A DNA stretch of 24,096 nt from Lachnospiraceae bacterium UBA6998 (GTDB taxonomy: Bacteria > Bacillota > Clostridia > Lachnospirales > Lachnospiraceae): contig DJXS01000109.1 of NCBI GenBank assembly GCA_002448395.1, positions 31,194-55,289 on the forward strand, read 5' to 3'. Each line of letters starts with the position of its first letter. Position 1 is the stretch's first letter. Made by a program: the position numbers and the translations under genes. The notes beneath the pieces were generated by a model that made no database searches, was not told the origin of the DNA, and saw only the letters and a program-made list of their open reading frames with translations. This document shows positions 6,502 through 13,700 of this stretch, piece by piece.

Positions 6502-6505
6502 TGAT

Positions 6506-6931
6506 ATGGCGGGACGGAACGTTGAAGCAGTCCTGGAAAGACCGGGGCAGATAGCGCGGATCATCCGCGATATTGAGGCGGACATCACGGCAATAAGGGC
6601 CGGCTTTGAGGCCGGCTCTCCGTCCTTATCATTTGCACCCGGGGGCGGCGGCGGGAAAAGAGATCTTTCTTCGTATTATGCCCGCGTAGAGGAGCTGCAA
6701 GAGGTCAGGGCGGAAGCCGTGGAGTCATTTGCAGCAGCGCAGGAAGAAGCGGCGGAGGTGCTGATCGGATGCCGGTCACAGAAAGCACGGCACTTGCTGG
6801 CACTAAAATACATGCGCGGATACACCGTGCGAGAGATAGCGGACGCGCTGGGCATGGGATATGACACAGTATACACAACGATCAGGAGAGAAATTGGACA
6901 CTTACAGCGAAAGGAGATGGAAGAAGCATGA
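6506..6931 (+). CDS. Sigma-like / ArpU-type transcription regulator
   Basis: A 141-aa protein whose C-terminal 50 residues form a sigma region 4-like helix-turn-helix: ALKYMRGYTVREIADALGMG followed by YDTVYTTIRREIGHLQ. The N-terminal part is helical, with a flexible Gly-rich patch (APGGGGG) near residue 46-51. Proteins of this shape are common at the end of phage early operons in Firmicutes, where they are called ArpU-type or RinA-like late activators. Its position as penultimate gene before the terminator fits. The likely target is the promoter region just beyond, driving the paralogue pair or genes elsewhere in the element. GGAG lies upstream of the ATG. Confidence 0.7.
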   Translation: MAGRNVEAVLERPGQIARIIRDIEADITAIRAGFEAGSPSLSFAPGGGGGKRDLSSYYARVEELQEVRAEAVESFAAAQEEAAEVLIGCRSQKARHLLALKYMRGYTVREIADALGMGYDTVYTTIRREIGHLQRKEMEEA

Positions 6932-7140
6932 AACTGACAGAATGGAGAGAAAGAATGGCGGCAGCAAAAAACCCGTATGACATACACGAGGCAGGCCGCA
7001 CAATTGGCCGCGATATGACGATCGCAGACGCGGCGGAACTGGCGCGCGAAACGGTATACAGGCCGACAGTACACCACTCAGAGGATGAGGCAGTGCTGAT
7101 CACACTCGCGGCGGCGCTGGAAAGACTGGCGGAAGAATGA
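6928..7140 (+). CDS. Unknown small protein, 70 aa
   Basis: The start overlaps the sigma-like gene's stop by four bases (ATGA), with AAAGGAG upstream. The protein is acidic and helical (MKLTEWRERMAAAKNPYDIH...) with no recognised domain. It is the last gene before the UUCG terminator. Overlap and shared strand argue that it is real and translated with the regulator. Confidence 0.6.
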   Translation: MKLTEWRERMAAAKNPYDIHEAGRTIGRDMTIADAAELARETVYRPTVHHSEDEAVLITLAAALERLAEE

Positions 7141-7151
7141 TGATCACACGG

Positions 7152-7180
7152 GGGCCCCTTCGGGGGTCCTTATTTTTTTC
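7152..7180 (+). terminator. Terminator of the early operon
   Basis: GGGCCCC-TTCG-GGGGTCC is followed by TTATTTTTTT. It lies 12 nt after the last early gene and separates the replication module from the paralogue module. Confidence 0.85.
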
Positions 7181-7181
7181 C

Positions 7182-7211
7182 TTTACATTTAAGTATTTTA
7201 TATAGGATAAT
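7182..7211 (+). promoter_or_regulatory. Probable promoter of the paralogue module
   Basis: TTTACA (7182-7187) and GATAAT (7206-7211) are 18 nt apart. About 150 nt of untranslated leader follows, including CGCCG/CGGCG arms near 7291-7317. The paralogue pair therefore appears to be its own transcription unit. Confidence 0.5.
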
Positions 7212-7362
7212 ATACATAGAAAGCACGTCAATTGTTACCGCATCTGGTAAAAAAGCCGTAAAAGATACGTAACAATAGAAAATGGGAAAACGCCGAGAAA
7301 AAACACCGGAAGCGGCGCCGGGCTAGTTTTATTGCGCTCATTTTACAGGGAGGTGATACAGA

Positions 7363-8049
7363 ATGTATGCAACAGCAGCAGCGGAAACGATGGCAGAGAC
7401 ACGGGGAATGGAGTGGCTGAGGGAAGATATTGTCCTATATCTTACAGGAGAGATGACCGACATCATAAACCGACATACCAGCCAGACATGGGGCGGATAC
7501 CGCAGACGACACTTAGGAGAGCGCGGCCTGCTGATCATACACACAGTGGACGGGCAGCCCGGTCTGCGGATGTGCTGGTATCCATACAGGGACGGGACAG
7601 ATGACGTTCCGGGAATGGCAGCATTGCACACGAGCGCCGGCGATTATGAGATAACTGACGGCCCGGAGCTGATCATGACTACAAGTAATTCCATTTACAC
7701 GGTCTCCCCGTGCCTGGATGAAGATCTTCTGGCATGGGGCGGAAAGATGTGCGCCGGGATATTCCTTACACAGGTAAGGGAGAGAGTCTCCCGTTACCGC
7801 CGCCGCGTGTTGGATTATATCCGGGATGATACGATGGATCCGTCGGCGGAGGTCCTGATATACAGACTGGCGGCGGAAATTGATATGCCGACAGACTGCC
7901 TGGACTGCGAGGACGTGGACGAGATGGCCATTGCATGGCTGGCGACAGACGTGGAGATAATAGATACCCTCATGTCCGCGGGGTATATAGACTGTGAAGA
8001 GTACGACATAGATATTGATGATATTGACATTGACCCCGATGGTCAATGA
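7363..8049 (+). CDS. Unknown accessory protein, paralogue 1 (228 aa)
   Basis: The ATG follows the strong site GGGAGGTG. The protein is soluble and shares scattered blocks with the next gene: RGLLIIHTV, then MCWYPYRDGTDDVPG near residue 70-84, AWGGKM near 124-129, a helix before DDTMDPSAE, and a C-terminal IIDTLMSAGYI. The last 18 residues are an acidic tail (DIDIDDIDIDPDG). Five cysteines, two in CLDCED, are present but do not form a clear zinc motif. I recognise no family. It lies between a terminator and the integrase, the usual place for cargo in satellites and integrative elements, so a host-benefit or phage-interference role is possible. That rests on position alone. Confidence 0.7.
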   Translation: MYATAAAETMAETRGMEWLREDIVLYLTGEMTDIINRHTSQTWGGYRRRHLGERGLLIIHTVDGQPGLRMCWYPYRDGTDDVPGMAALHTSAGDYEITDGPELIMTTSNSIYTVSPCLDEDLLAWGGKMCAGIFLTQVRERVSRYRRRVLDYIRDDTMDPSAEVLIYRLAAEIDMPTDCLDCEDVDEMAIAWLATDVEIIDTLMSAGYIDCEEYDIDIDDIDIDPDGQ

Positions 8050-8058
8050 TACGATACG

Positions 8059-8103
8059 GGGGCGGCGGGTTTCTCCTTCCTCCTTTTTTCTCCTGGCCGC
8101 CCC
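8059..8103 (+). promoter_or_regulatory. Hairpin with anti-Shine-Dalgarno-like loop
   Basis: GGGGCGGC (8059-8066) and GCCGCCCC (8096-8103) form a perfect 8-bp stem. The loop is almost pure pyrimidine and contains CCTCCTTTT, complementary to Shine-Dalgarno sequences. The downstream gene's site AAAGGA (8137-8142) could pair with TCCTTT in the loop. It may tune translation of the second paralogue. No T run follows the stem, so it is not a typical terminator. Confidence 0.5.
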
Positions 8104-8150
8104 AATACTAAAAACAACAGAGAAACACAGAAAGCGAAAGGACAGAGACA

Positions 8151-8816
8151 ATGAAAAGAAGAAGAACGACAGTAGACCACGGTATGGATTGGGCGACAGA
8201 GGCCGTATATCAGATGGGTCCGTGCATCGTAAAATACACGCAGACGGAGGAAACGGAAGAGGACATACAGACAGAGCTGACAGGCGCGCGGGGATTTGTT
8301 GTCATCCACACAGTAGCTGATGTTTTTGAACGCGTCAATGATAATCTATATGATGCACTGGTGGAGATGTATTTTTATCCTTATAGGGACGAGATGGCAG
8401 ATGTGGACGGGACCCCGCCCGAGGAGCTTTTCAAAGTGTACACGCATACCGGCATATGCACACCGACACTGTATGGCAAGATATTGGAGGTGGTCGCAGA
8501 CGGTATCAGATACGGCTTATTATGGGACCACGACCCGGAACGCGATGCATGGGGCGAAAAGATGCAGCAGAGAGTGGCCGAAATACAGGGAGACAATTTT
8601 GCCCGTTTTTACAAGCAGTATATCGCAGAATATCTGGACGGAGAACGGGATGATCCGAAGGGACATATACAGGCCATTATTGATATAATCAGAGACTTGT
8701 ACAGGGGGAAGATCAAGCGCCCGAGAGTTAACCAAGTGGGATACATTGCAGCCCGCAAGATGGTACAGGACCAGGAGGTAGTGGAGATGCTGAGGGCAGC
8801 CGGGCGGATTAAATAA
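8151..8816 (+). CDS. Unknown accessory protein, paralogue 2 (221 aa)
   Basis: Diverged paralogue of the preceding gene: RGFVVIHTV, MYFYPYRDEMADVDG, AWGEKM, DDPKGHIQ and a C-terminal VVEMLRAAGRIK appear in the same order with the same rough spacing. It lacks the acidic tail and has a basic start (MKRRRTT). AAAGGA precedes the ATG at 8151. It is soluble and no catalytic motif stands out; the most conserved feature of the pair is the aromatic block YPYRD. Two related but unequal subunits, or a duplicated gene diversifying, would both fit. Confidence 0.7.
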   Translation: MKRRRTTVDHGMDWATEAVYQMGPCIVKYTQTEETEEDIQTELTGARGFVVIHTVADVFERVNDNLYDALVEMYFYPYRDEMADVDGTPPEELFKVYTHTGICTPTLYGKILEVVADGIRYGLLWDHDPERDAWGEKMQQRVAEIQGDNFARFYKQYIAEYLDGERDDPKGHIQAIIDIIRDLYRGKIKRPRVNQVGYIAARKMVQDQEVVEMLRAAGRIK

Positions 8817-8989
8817 TCTAGTCAGTACACTATATATAGTAGATATGATGCGGAAACCCCGTCTTTTGTGCAGCCGGAGATAATAACATGACATTCCACA
8901 GGTAGACTATAATAGCGGCAGTTCCTTCCGTTTATCCGGCTGCATATATAGGCGGAAAAGATACAACAGGCAGCGAGGGGGTGATACAT
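8817..8989 (+). other. Intergenic region with long-range inverted repeat
   Basis: No gene is seen. TGCAGCCGGA (8869-8878) and TCCGGCTGCA (8935-8944) form a perfect 10-bp inverted repeat around a 56-nt loop. The loop contains TATAAT at 8908-8913, but no matching -35 is visible. The palindrome ACTATATATAGT sits at 8829-8840. The arrangement could be the closing stem of a small RNA that ends at the terminator at 9000-9023. Confidence 0.45.
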
Positions 8990-9010
8990 ATGACAATGGG
9001 GGCGCCATAA
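8990..9010 (+). other. Six-codon reading frame with strong ribosome binding site
   Basis: GAGGGGGTG stands eight bases before an ATG that opens MTMGAP and then stops. The stop codon lies in the loop of the terminator hairpin. The ribosome binding site and start context resemble those of paralogue 1 (GGTGATACA followed closely by ATG). It may be a minimal regulatory peptide, or the scar of a deleted cargo gene. Confidence 0.3.
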
Positions 9011-9023
9011 GGCGCCCTTTTTT
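9000..9023 (+). terminator. Intrinsic terminator after the paralogue module
   Basis: GGGCGCC-ATAA-GGCGCCC followed by six T. Confidence 0.85.
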
Positions 9024-9030
9024 GCATTTT

Positions 9031-9065
9031 GCAACAACTGCGTATTAAGTATACGCGTTTGTTGC
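9031..9065. repeat. Long dyad between cargo and integrase
   Basis: GCAACAACTGCGTAT and ATACGCGTTTGTTGC are inverted arms of 15 nt with 13 matching pairs around TAAGT. It lacks a T run on either side. A protein-binding operator or recombination arm site is more likely than a terminator. Confidence 0.5.
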
Positions 9066-9088
9066 AGCCCGTGCCTTACAGGGGGCGT

Positions 9089-9129
9089 AAAAAACTCCGC
9101 CTTATCTTTACCCCGGGTAGAGGACGGAG
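9089..9129 (-). terminator. Terminator of the integrase gene
   Basis: On the minus strand CTCCG pairs with CGGAG, with CCT/AGG and TACC/GGTA nested inside, and the stem is followed by six T. It lies 11 nt past the integrase stop. Confidence 0.6.
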
Positions 9130-9139
9130 AAGGACAAGA

Positions 9140-10300
9140 TCATGAATAAGGATTATCCAGCTGCTCCGGGATAAGATCATAATATATCCGCATGGTAACA
9201 GAGACATCCGAGTGACCGGCAAGGCGGGAAATTACTTTGATGTCCATTTTGTGCCTTATCTGATACGATATGCCGGAATGACGCAGATCATGCGGGGAGA
9301 GATCTTTTTTTATTCCCGCCCTTTCCAGTGCTTTTTGTAGAGTCCTATTGAGGTACTGCTGCGAGACGCGGCCGCCGTTTTTAGTACAGACAAAAGGCCC
9401 TTCTTGTTTCCCCGCCCTTTTTCTGCATATGTCCAGAGCTGCGACGGCCTGGGGACACAGAGAGACGGACCGCCTTCCGGCCCGTGATTTGGGCGTATAG
9501 ATGACGGTATGGGATCCCGGAAGGAGAGCGCCGTCCTTGTCCCTGTTTCTGATCTCCTGGGCGTTTTTTGTAACGGAGACAACATTCCCGGAAATATCCG
9601 ACCAGTCAAGGGCGATAAGCTCTCCGATGCGCAGAAAACTCCACATGAGAAACGCAAGCGCCGGCCCGTGTATGCTGCCGGAGATCCCAGGACGCACAGG
9701 CTCACACAGAATATCAGTCAGTTTTGTCATCTCTGCGTCTGTCAGAATATGTTCTCCGATCTCATCCGTGGATACAGAACGCGGACAGGTGACAGTTCCG
9801 GGGACCATCAGAATGGTCGTGTTACCGTTTGCCCGGCAATAGTCACAATACTGACGCAGCAGAGACAGCGTCTTTTTCTGCGTGCTTGTGGATTTTCCGG
9901 CTTTAAGCATCTGATTGATATGCGCCTGTATCTGCCTGTTGGACACATCGCAAAAGGGCGTTAACCCGAGGGGGGTGTCTTTAAGATCATTATTATAAGT
10001 ACTTTCAATCGTGTCCCAGGAACGGCCCTTTAATTGGTGTTGTTTGTAGTTGTACAGCCAGTCTTTGATGCAGTCCTGCAGGGGCGCTGTGCTGTCCTGG
10101 TCTGTCGGAGCGCGCTCTACTTGTTCCGCTGCCCGGATTGCTTCCCGTTTCTTGTCCATCAATTCCCGGCACTCTGATTTTGAAGTTCCTGAGACAGACA
10201 GCCGCCGGCCGTCCACGATTATACGATATATGATTTTCCCGTTCCGCTTGTCCACGGTGTAAGATCCTACGCCGTAACTTCTTTTAGATTTTTTGCCCAT
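9140..10300 (-). CDS. int: Tyrosine recombinase (site-specific integrase)
   Basis: A 386-aa integrase of the lambda/Tn916 type, which inserts and excises the element by strand exchange. Residues 10-60 form an AP2-like/arm-binding N-terminus (YGVGSYTVDKRNGKIIYRI). Residues 75-155 form the SAM-like core-binding domain. Residues 185-380 form the catalytic domain, with R224 (FLRIGEL), K271, H337 and R340 (HDLRH), H363 (AGHSDV) and a tyrosine at 373 or 374 (RIYYDL). All catalytic residues are present, so it should be active. The ATG at 10300 with AAGGAG is preferred over an in-frame ATG at 10351, because the extra 17 residues overlap an operator-like repeat. It reads away from tRNA-Trp, its probable target. 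Confidence 0.93.
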   Translation of the reverse strand: MGKKSKRSYGVGSYTVDKRNGKIIYRIIVDGRRLSVSGTSKSECRELMDKKREAIRAAEQVERAPTDQDSTAPLQDCIKDWLYNYKQHQLKGRSWDTIESTYNNDLKDTPLGLTPFCDVSNRQIQAHINQMLKAGKSTSTQKKTLSLLRQYCDYCRANGNTTILMVPGTVTCPRSVSTDEIGEHILTDAEMTKLTDILCEPVRPGISGSIHGPALAFLMWSFLRIGELIALDWSDISGNVVSVTKNAQEIRNRDKDGALLPGSHTVIYTPKSRAGRRSVSLCPQAVAALDICRKRAGKQEGPFVCTKNGGRVSQQYLNRTLQKALERAGIKKDLSPHDLRHSGISYQIRHKMDIKVISRLAGHSDVSVTMRIYYDLIPEQLDNPYS

Positions 10301-10320
10301 GATGTTCTCCTTCCGTTTTC

Positions 10321-10375
10321 TGTATCCAATCCGTTGCCAATCTGTTGCCAATGTTTGGCGTAAAAATTGGATACA
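10321..10375. promoter_or_regulatory. Operator-like repeats upstream of the integrase
   Basis: TGTATCCAAT (10321-10330) and ATTGGATACA (10366-10375) are a perfect 10-bp inverted repeat. Between them GTTGCCAAT is repeated in tandem every 11 nt, about one helical turn. The arrangement looks like sites for an integrase, excisionase or repressor bound on one face of the DNA. Confidence 0.55.
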
Positions 10376-10468
10376 GGCCCTCAGAAAAAGAAGAAAAGAG
10401 AGAGACGAAAAGCAGAAAAGAAGAGATGTAAAAAAAGAAGAAATGCCGAAAAACCCTTTATTTTAGGC

Positions 10469-10506
10469 AAAAAAAGGCCCCTTCTTTTTAAAAAAGAAAG
10501 GGCTTT
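10469..10506 (-). terminator. Terminator following tRNA-Trp
   Basis: On the minus strand AAAGCCCTTTCTTTTTT pairs with the sequence AAAAAGAAGGGGCCTTT, which runs on into more T. It begins eight nt after the tRNA. Confidence 0.7.
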
Positions 10507-10513
10507 GAACTAG

Positions 10514-10584
10514 CAGGGGAAGAGGGATTCGAACCCCCATGAACGGTTTTGGAGACCGTGATACTGCCATTGTATGATTCCCCT
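10514..10584 (-). tRNA. tRNA-Trp (anticodon CCA)
   Basis: The 71-nt cloverleaf has acceptor stem AGGGGAA/TTCCCCT with discriminator G, D stem ATAC/GTAT, anticodon stem ACGGT/ACCGT with loop CTCCAAA (anticodon CCA), a 4-nt variable loop, and T arm GGGGG-TTCGAAT-CCCTC. CCA is not encoded; CTA follows the discriminator. Its 3' end faces the integrase, making it the likely integration site. It is divergent from purL. Confidence 0.97.
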
Positions 10585-10625
10585 ATGAAATTATTGACCG
10601 GTCCTTTTGTCCGTCAACATTTGGA

Positions 10626-10654
10626 AGTATAACACAACCTATTAGGATGTTCAA
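10626..10654 (-). promoter_or_regulatory. Promoter of tRNA-Trp
   Basis: On the minus strand TTGAAC (10649-10654) and TATACT (10626-10631) are 17 nt apart, about 40 nt upstream of the mature tRNA 5' end. Confidence 0.75.
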
Positions 10655-10699
10655 CTAAAATTTGCGTAGAAGTAAATAAATCATTAGACATACCGTGTA

Positions 10700-10727
10700 T
10701 GTACATTTTGAATTCGTATGATATAAT
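10700..10727 (+). promoter_or_regulatory. Probable promoter of purL
   Basis: TGTACA (10700-10705) and TATAAT (10722-10727) are 16 nt apart, and TGA just before the -10 makes it an extended -10 promoter. The leader is only about 50 nt, too short for a purine riboswitch. Confidence 0.6.
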
Positions 10728-10779
10728 TCTTGAGACAATAAACAAATCACTTACCCCATAGGAGGAGAGAGCGCGATCT

Positions 10780-13700
10780 ATGAGTAAAGTCAGACGGATC
10801 TATGTTGAGAAGAAGGAACCCTACGCAGTAGCGGCAAGGCAGCTGAAGGACGACATTATCGGCTTTTTGGCAGTGAAAGGACTTACCGGGGTTCGGAAAC
10901 TGATCCGATACGATGTGGAGAATGTCTCCGATGAAGTTTTTGAAACTGCGTGCAGGACTGTTTTCTCAGAGCCGCCCGTAGATATTCTTTACAGAGAAAC
11001 TATTGATATTCCCGCGAACGGGCATGTTTTCAGCGTTGAGGCCCTTCCCGGACAGTTTGACCAGAGAGCGGACAGCGCGGTCCAGTGCGTCCAGTTTCTC
11101 AATGAGAACGAACAGCCTGTGATCAGGACGGCGGAGACATACATTCTTCTGGGGGATATCACGGAAGAAGAGCTTGAGAGGATCAAGCATTACTGCATCA
11201 ACCCCGTTGACTCCCGTGAAACCGGGATGGAGAAACCCAAGACGCTCCAGATGGATTATCCGGAAGCAGAGGATGTAAGGGTCATGACCGGAATGACTCA
11301 GATGAAAGAATCCGAGCTCATGGATCTCTACGCATCCCTGGGTCTTGCGATGACTCCCAACGACTTTAAGTTTATCCAGGAATATTTTGCCGGCACAGAG
11401 CACAGAGATCCCACCATCACTGAGATCCGTGTTCTTGATACCTACTGGTCGGATCACTGCCGCCACACTACTTTCTCCACAGAACTTCGGGATGTGGAAT
11501 TTGAAGACGGCTATTACAGGGACATTATCGAGCCCACTTATTTCAGTTATCTTGACACAAGAGAAGAGTTTTACAAAGACCGCAACGACAAATATGTCTG
11601 CCTGATGGATCTGGCCATCATGGGAATGAAGAAGCTCAAGGCTGACGGCAAGCTCACGGATCAGGAAGAGTCCGACGAGAACAATGCCTGCTCTGTCGTA
11701 GTGCCCGTAGAAGTCGACTACGGAAACGGTCCCGAGACTGAGGAGTGGCTTGTATTCTTTAAAAATGAGACACACAACCATCCCACGGAGATCGAGCCTT
11801 TCGGCGGCGCAGCCACATGCCTTGGCGGCGCGATCCGCGATCCGCTCTCCGGAAGAGGTTACGTATATCAGGCAATGCGTGTAACAGGAGCAGCAGATCC
11901 CACTGTTCCCGTATCTGAGACTCTTGAGAACAAGCTTCCCCAGAAGAAGCTTGTCACGGGAGCTGCCAAGGGCTATTCCAGCTACGGGAACCAGATCGGC
12001 CTTGCTACCGGCCAGGTCAAGGAGATCTACCATCCCGGCTATGTCGCCAAGAGAATGGAGATCGGAGCAGTCATGGGCGCAGCAGCGCGCAAAAATGTTA
12101 AGCGCGAGAACAGCGATCCCGGCGATATCATCATCCTGCTCGGCGGACGCACAGGACGCGACGGAATGGGCGGAGCGACCGGTTCTTCCAAGGCGCACAA
12201 TGATCAGTCCCTGACTGACTGCGGAGCAGAGGTCCAGAAGGGTAATGCGCCTACTGAGAGAAAGCTCCAGCGGCTGTTCAGAAGGCCTGAAGTCTCAAGC
12301 CTTATCAAGAAGTGCAACGACTTCGGCGCAGGCGGTGTGTCTGTAGCGATCGGTGAGCTGGCAGACGGACTTAAGGTCAATCTCGACCTCGTTCCCAAAA
12401 AATATGAGGGTCTTGACGGAACCGAACTCGCTATCTCCGAATCTCAGGAGAGAATGGCCGTAGTTGTAGCACCCGAAGATAAGGAACAGTTCCTTGCTTA
12501 TGCGGCGGAAGAGAACCTTGAGGCTACTCCTGTCGCAGTAGTCACAGAGGAGCCCAGACTTGTGCTCAACTGGAGAGGGAAGCCGGTAGTCGACATCTCC
12601 AGAGCTTTCCTTGACACAAACGGCGCGCATCAGGCTACGGATGTAAAAGTGCTCATGCCCTCCGAGAAGGACAATTATCTCAATAAATTCGCCTGTGAAG
12701 GCGTTCGCAATACTTTTGGAGACCGCAGAAACCGCGACATGACCGGAGAGGACTTCGTAAAGGCTATGGAGAGCTCTCTGTCGGATCTCAACGTCTGCTC
12801 TCAGAAGGGTCTTGTGGAGATGTTCGACGCCTCCATCGGAGCCGGCACGGTAGATATGCCTTACGGTGGAAAATATCAGCTGACTGAGACTCAGACGATG
12901 ATCGCCAAGCTCCCCGTTCTGGGCGGAAAGACGGATACAGTGACTATGATGAGCTACGGATTTGATCCGTATCTCAGTTCCTGGAGCCCTTATCACGGAG
13001 CTGTTTACGCAGTGACGCAGTCTGTCGCCAAGGCAGTGGCGGCCGGCGGTGATCTCACAAAGCTTCACCTTACTTTCCAGGAATATTTTGGCAGGATGTC
13101 CAAGGATCCTTCCCGCTGGAGTCAGCCTTTCTCCGCGCTTCTGGGCGCCTATGACGCACAGCTAGGATTCGGGATCGGCAGTATCGGCGGCAAGGACAGT
13201 ATGTCCGGTACATTCAATGATATTGATGTGCCTCCGACCCTGGTATCTTTTGCCGTCGATGTGGCTAAGATCGGCGATGTGATCACTCCGGAGCTCAAGA
13301 AAGCCGGCGACAAACTTGTTCATATCGACATCGAGAGAGATGAGTACGACATTCCTGTATACACGGATGTTTGTTCGATCTACAGTACAGTTACTGAACT
13401 CATGAGAGAGGGCAAAGTGAAAGCTGCTTACACCGTGGACTGCTACGGTGCAGCTCCCGCAGCCGCCAAGATGGCTTTCGGAAACGGATTCGGCGTCGAA
13501 TTCGCTGATGAAGTTCCCCTCAAGCACCTGTTCAGAAACAGGATCGGCGACCTGATCCTCGAGATGGAGCCCGGATGTGAGCAGATCCTCGAGGAGCGTC
13601 TGCCTGACAATTATACAGTGATCGGCACTGTCACAGAGGATGGTTCGAAAACTGCCTTTACATGGCGCGGCGCGTCAGTTTCCATTGCAGACGCTGTTAA

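Larger units (their letters stand above)
1..10513. mobile_element. Integrated phage-like element next to tRNA-Trp; left end unresolved
   Basis: The segment carries a Cro/CI-type repressor, a phage replisome organizer, a DnaB-like ATPase, a RusA resolvase, a sigma-like late-regulator protein and a tyrosine integrase. All of these are phage or phage-satellite families. Its coding strand is markedly purine-rich and its small genes are packed with 4-nt overlaps, unlike the long housekeeping genes to the right. The integrase lies beside the 3' end of tRNA-Trp, the usual geometry for tRNA-targeting integrases, so the right boundary is placed at that end. No packaging, capsid, tail, lysis or mobilization gene is visible. 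The left boundary may lie within 1-436 or outside the window; I found no copy of the tRNA 3' end there. The element could be a satellite, a plasmid-like integrated replicon or a prophage fragment. Confidence 0.8.

Noticed and set aside
7363..8816. The paralogue pair as a toxin-antitoxin system
   Set aside because: Both proteins are over 220 aa and related to each other, and neither shows a known toxin or antitoxin fold. The pair is not in the usual short overlapping layout.
10966..12198. A 410-codon leftward frame inside purL
   Set aside because: It is fully antisense to purL, has no recognisable domain and no good ribosome binding site. PurL motifs are intact on the other strand, so it is a codon-usage shadow.
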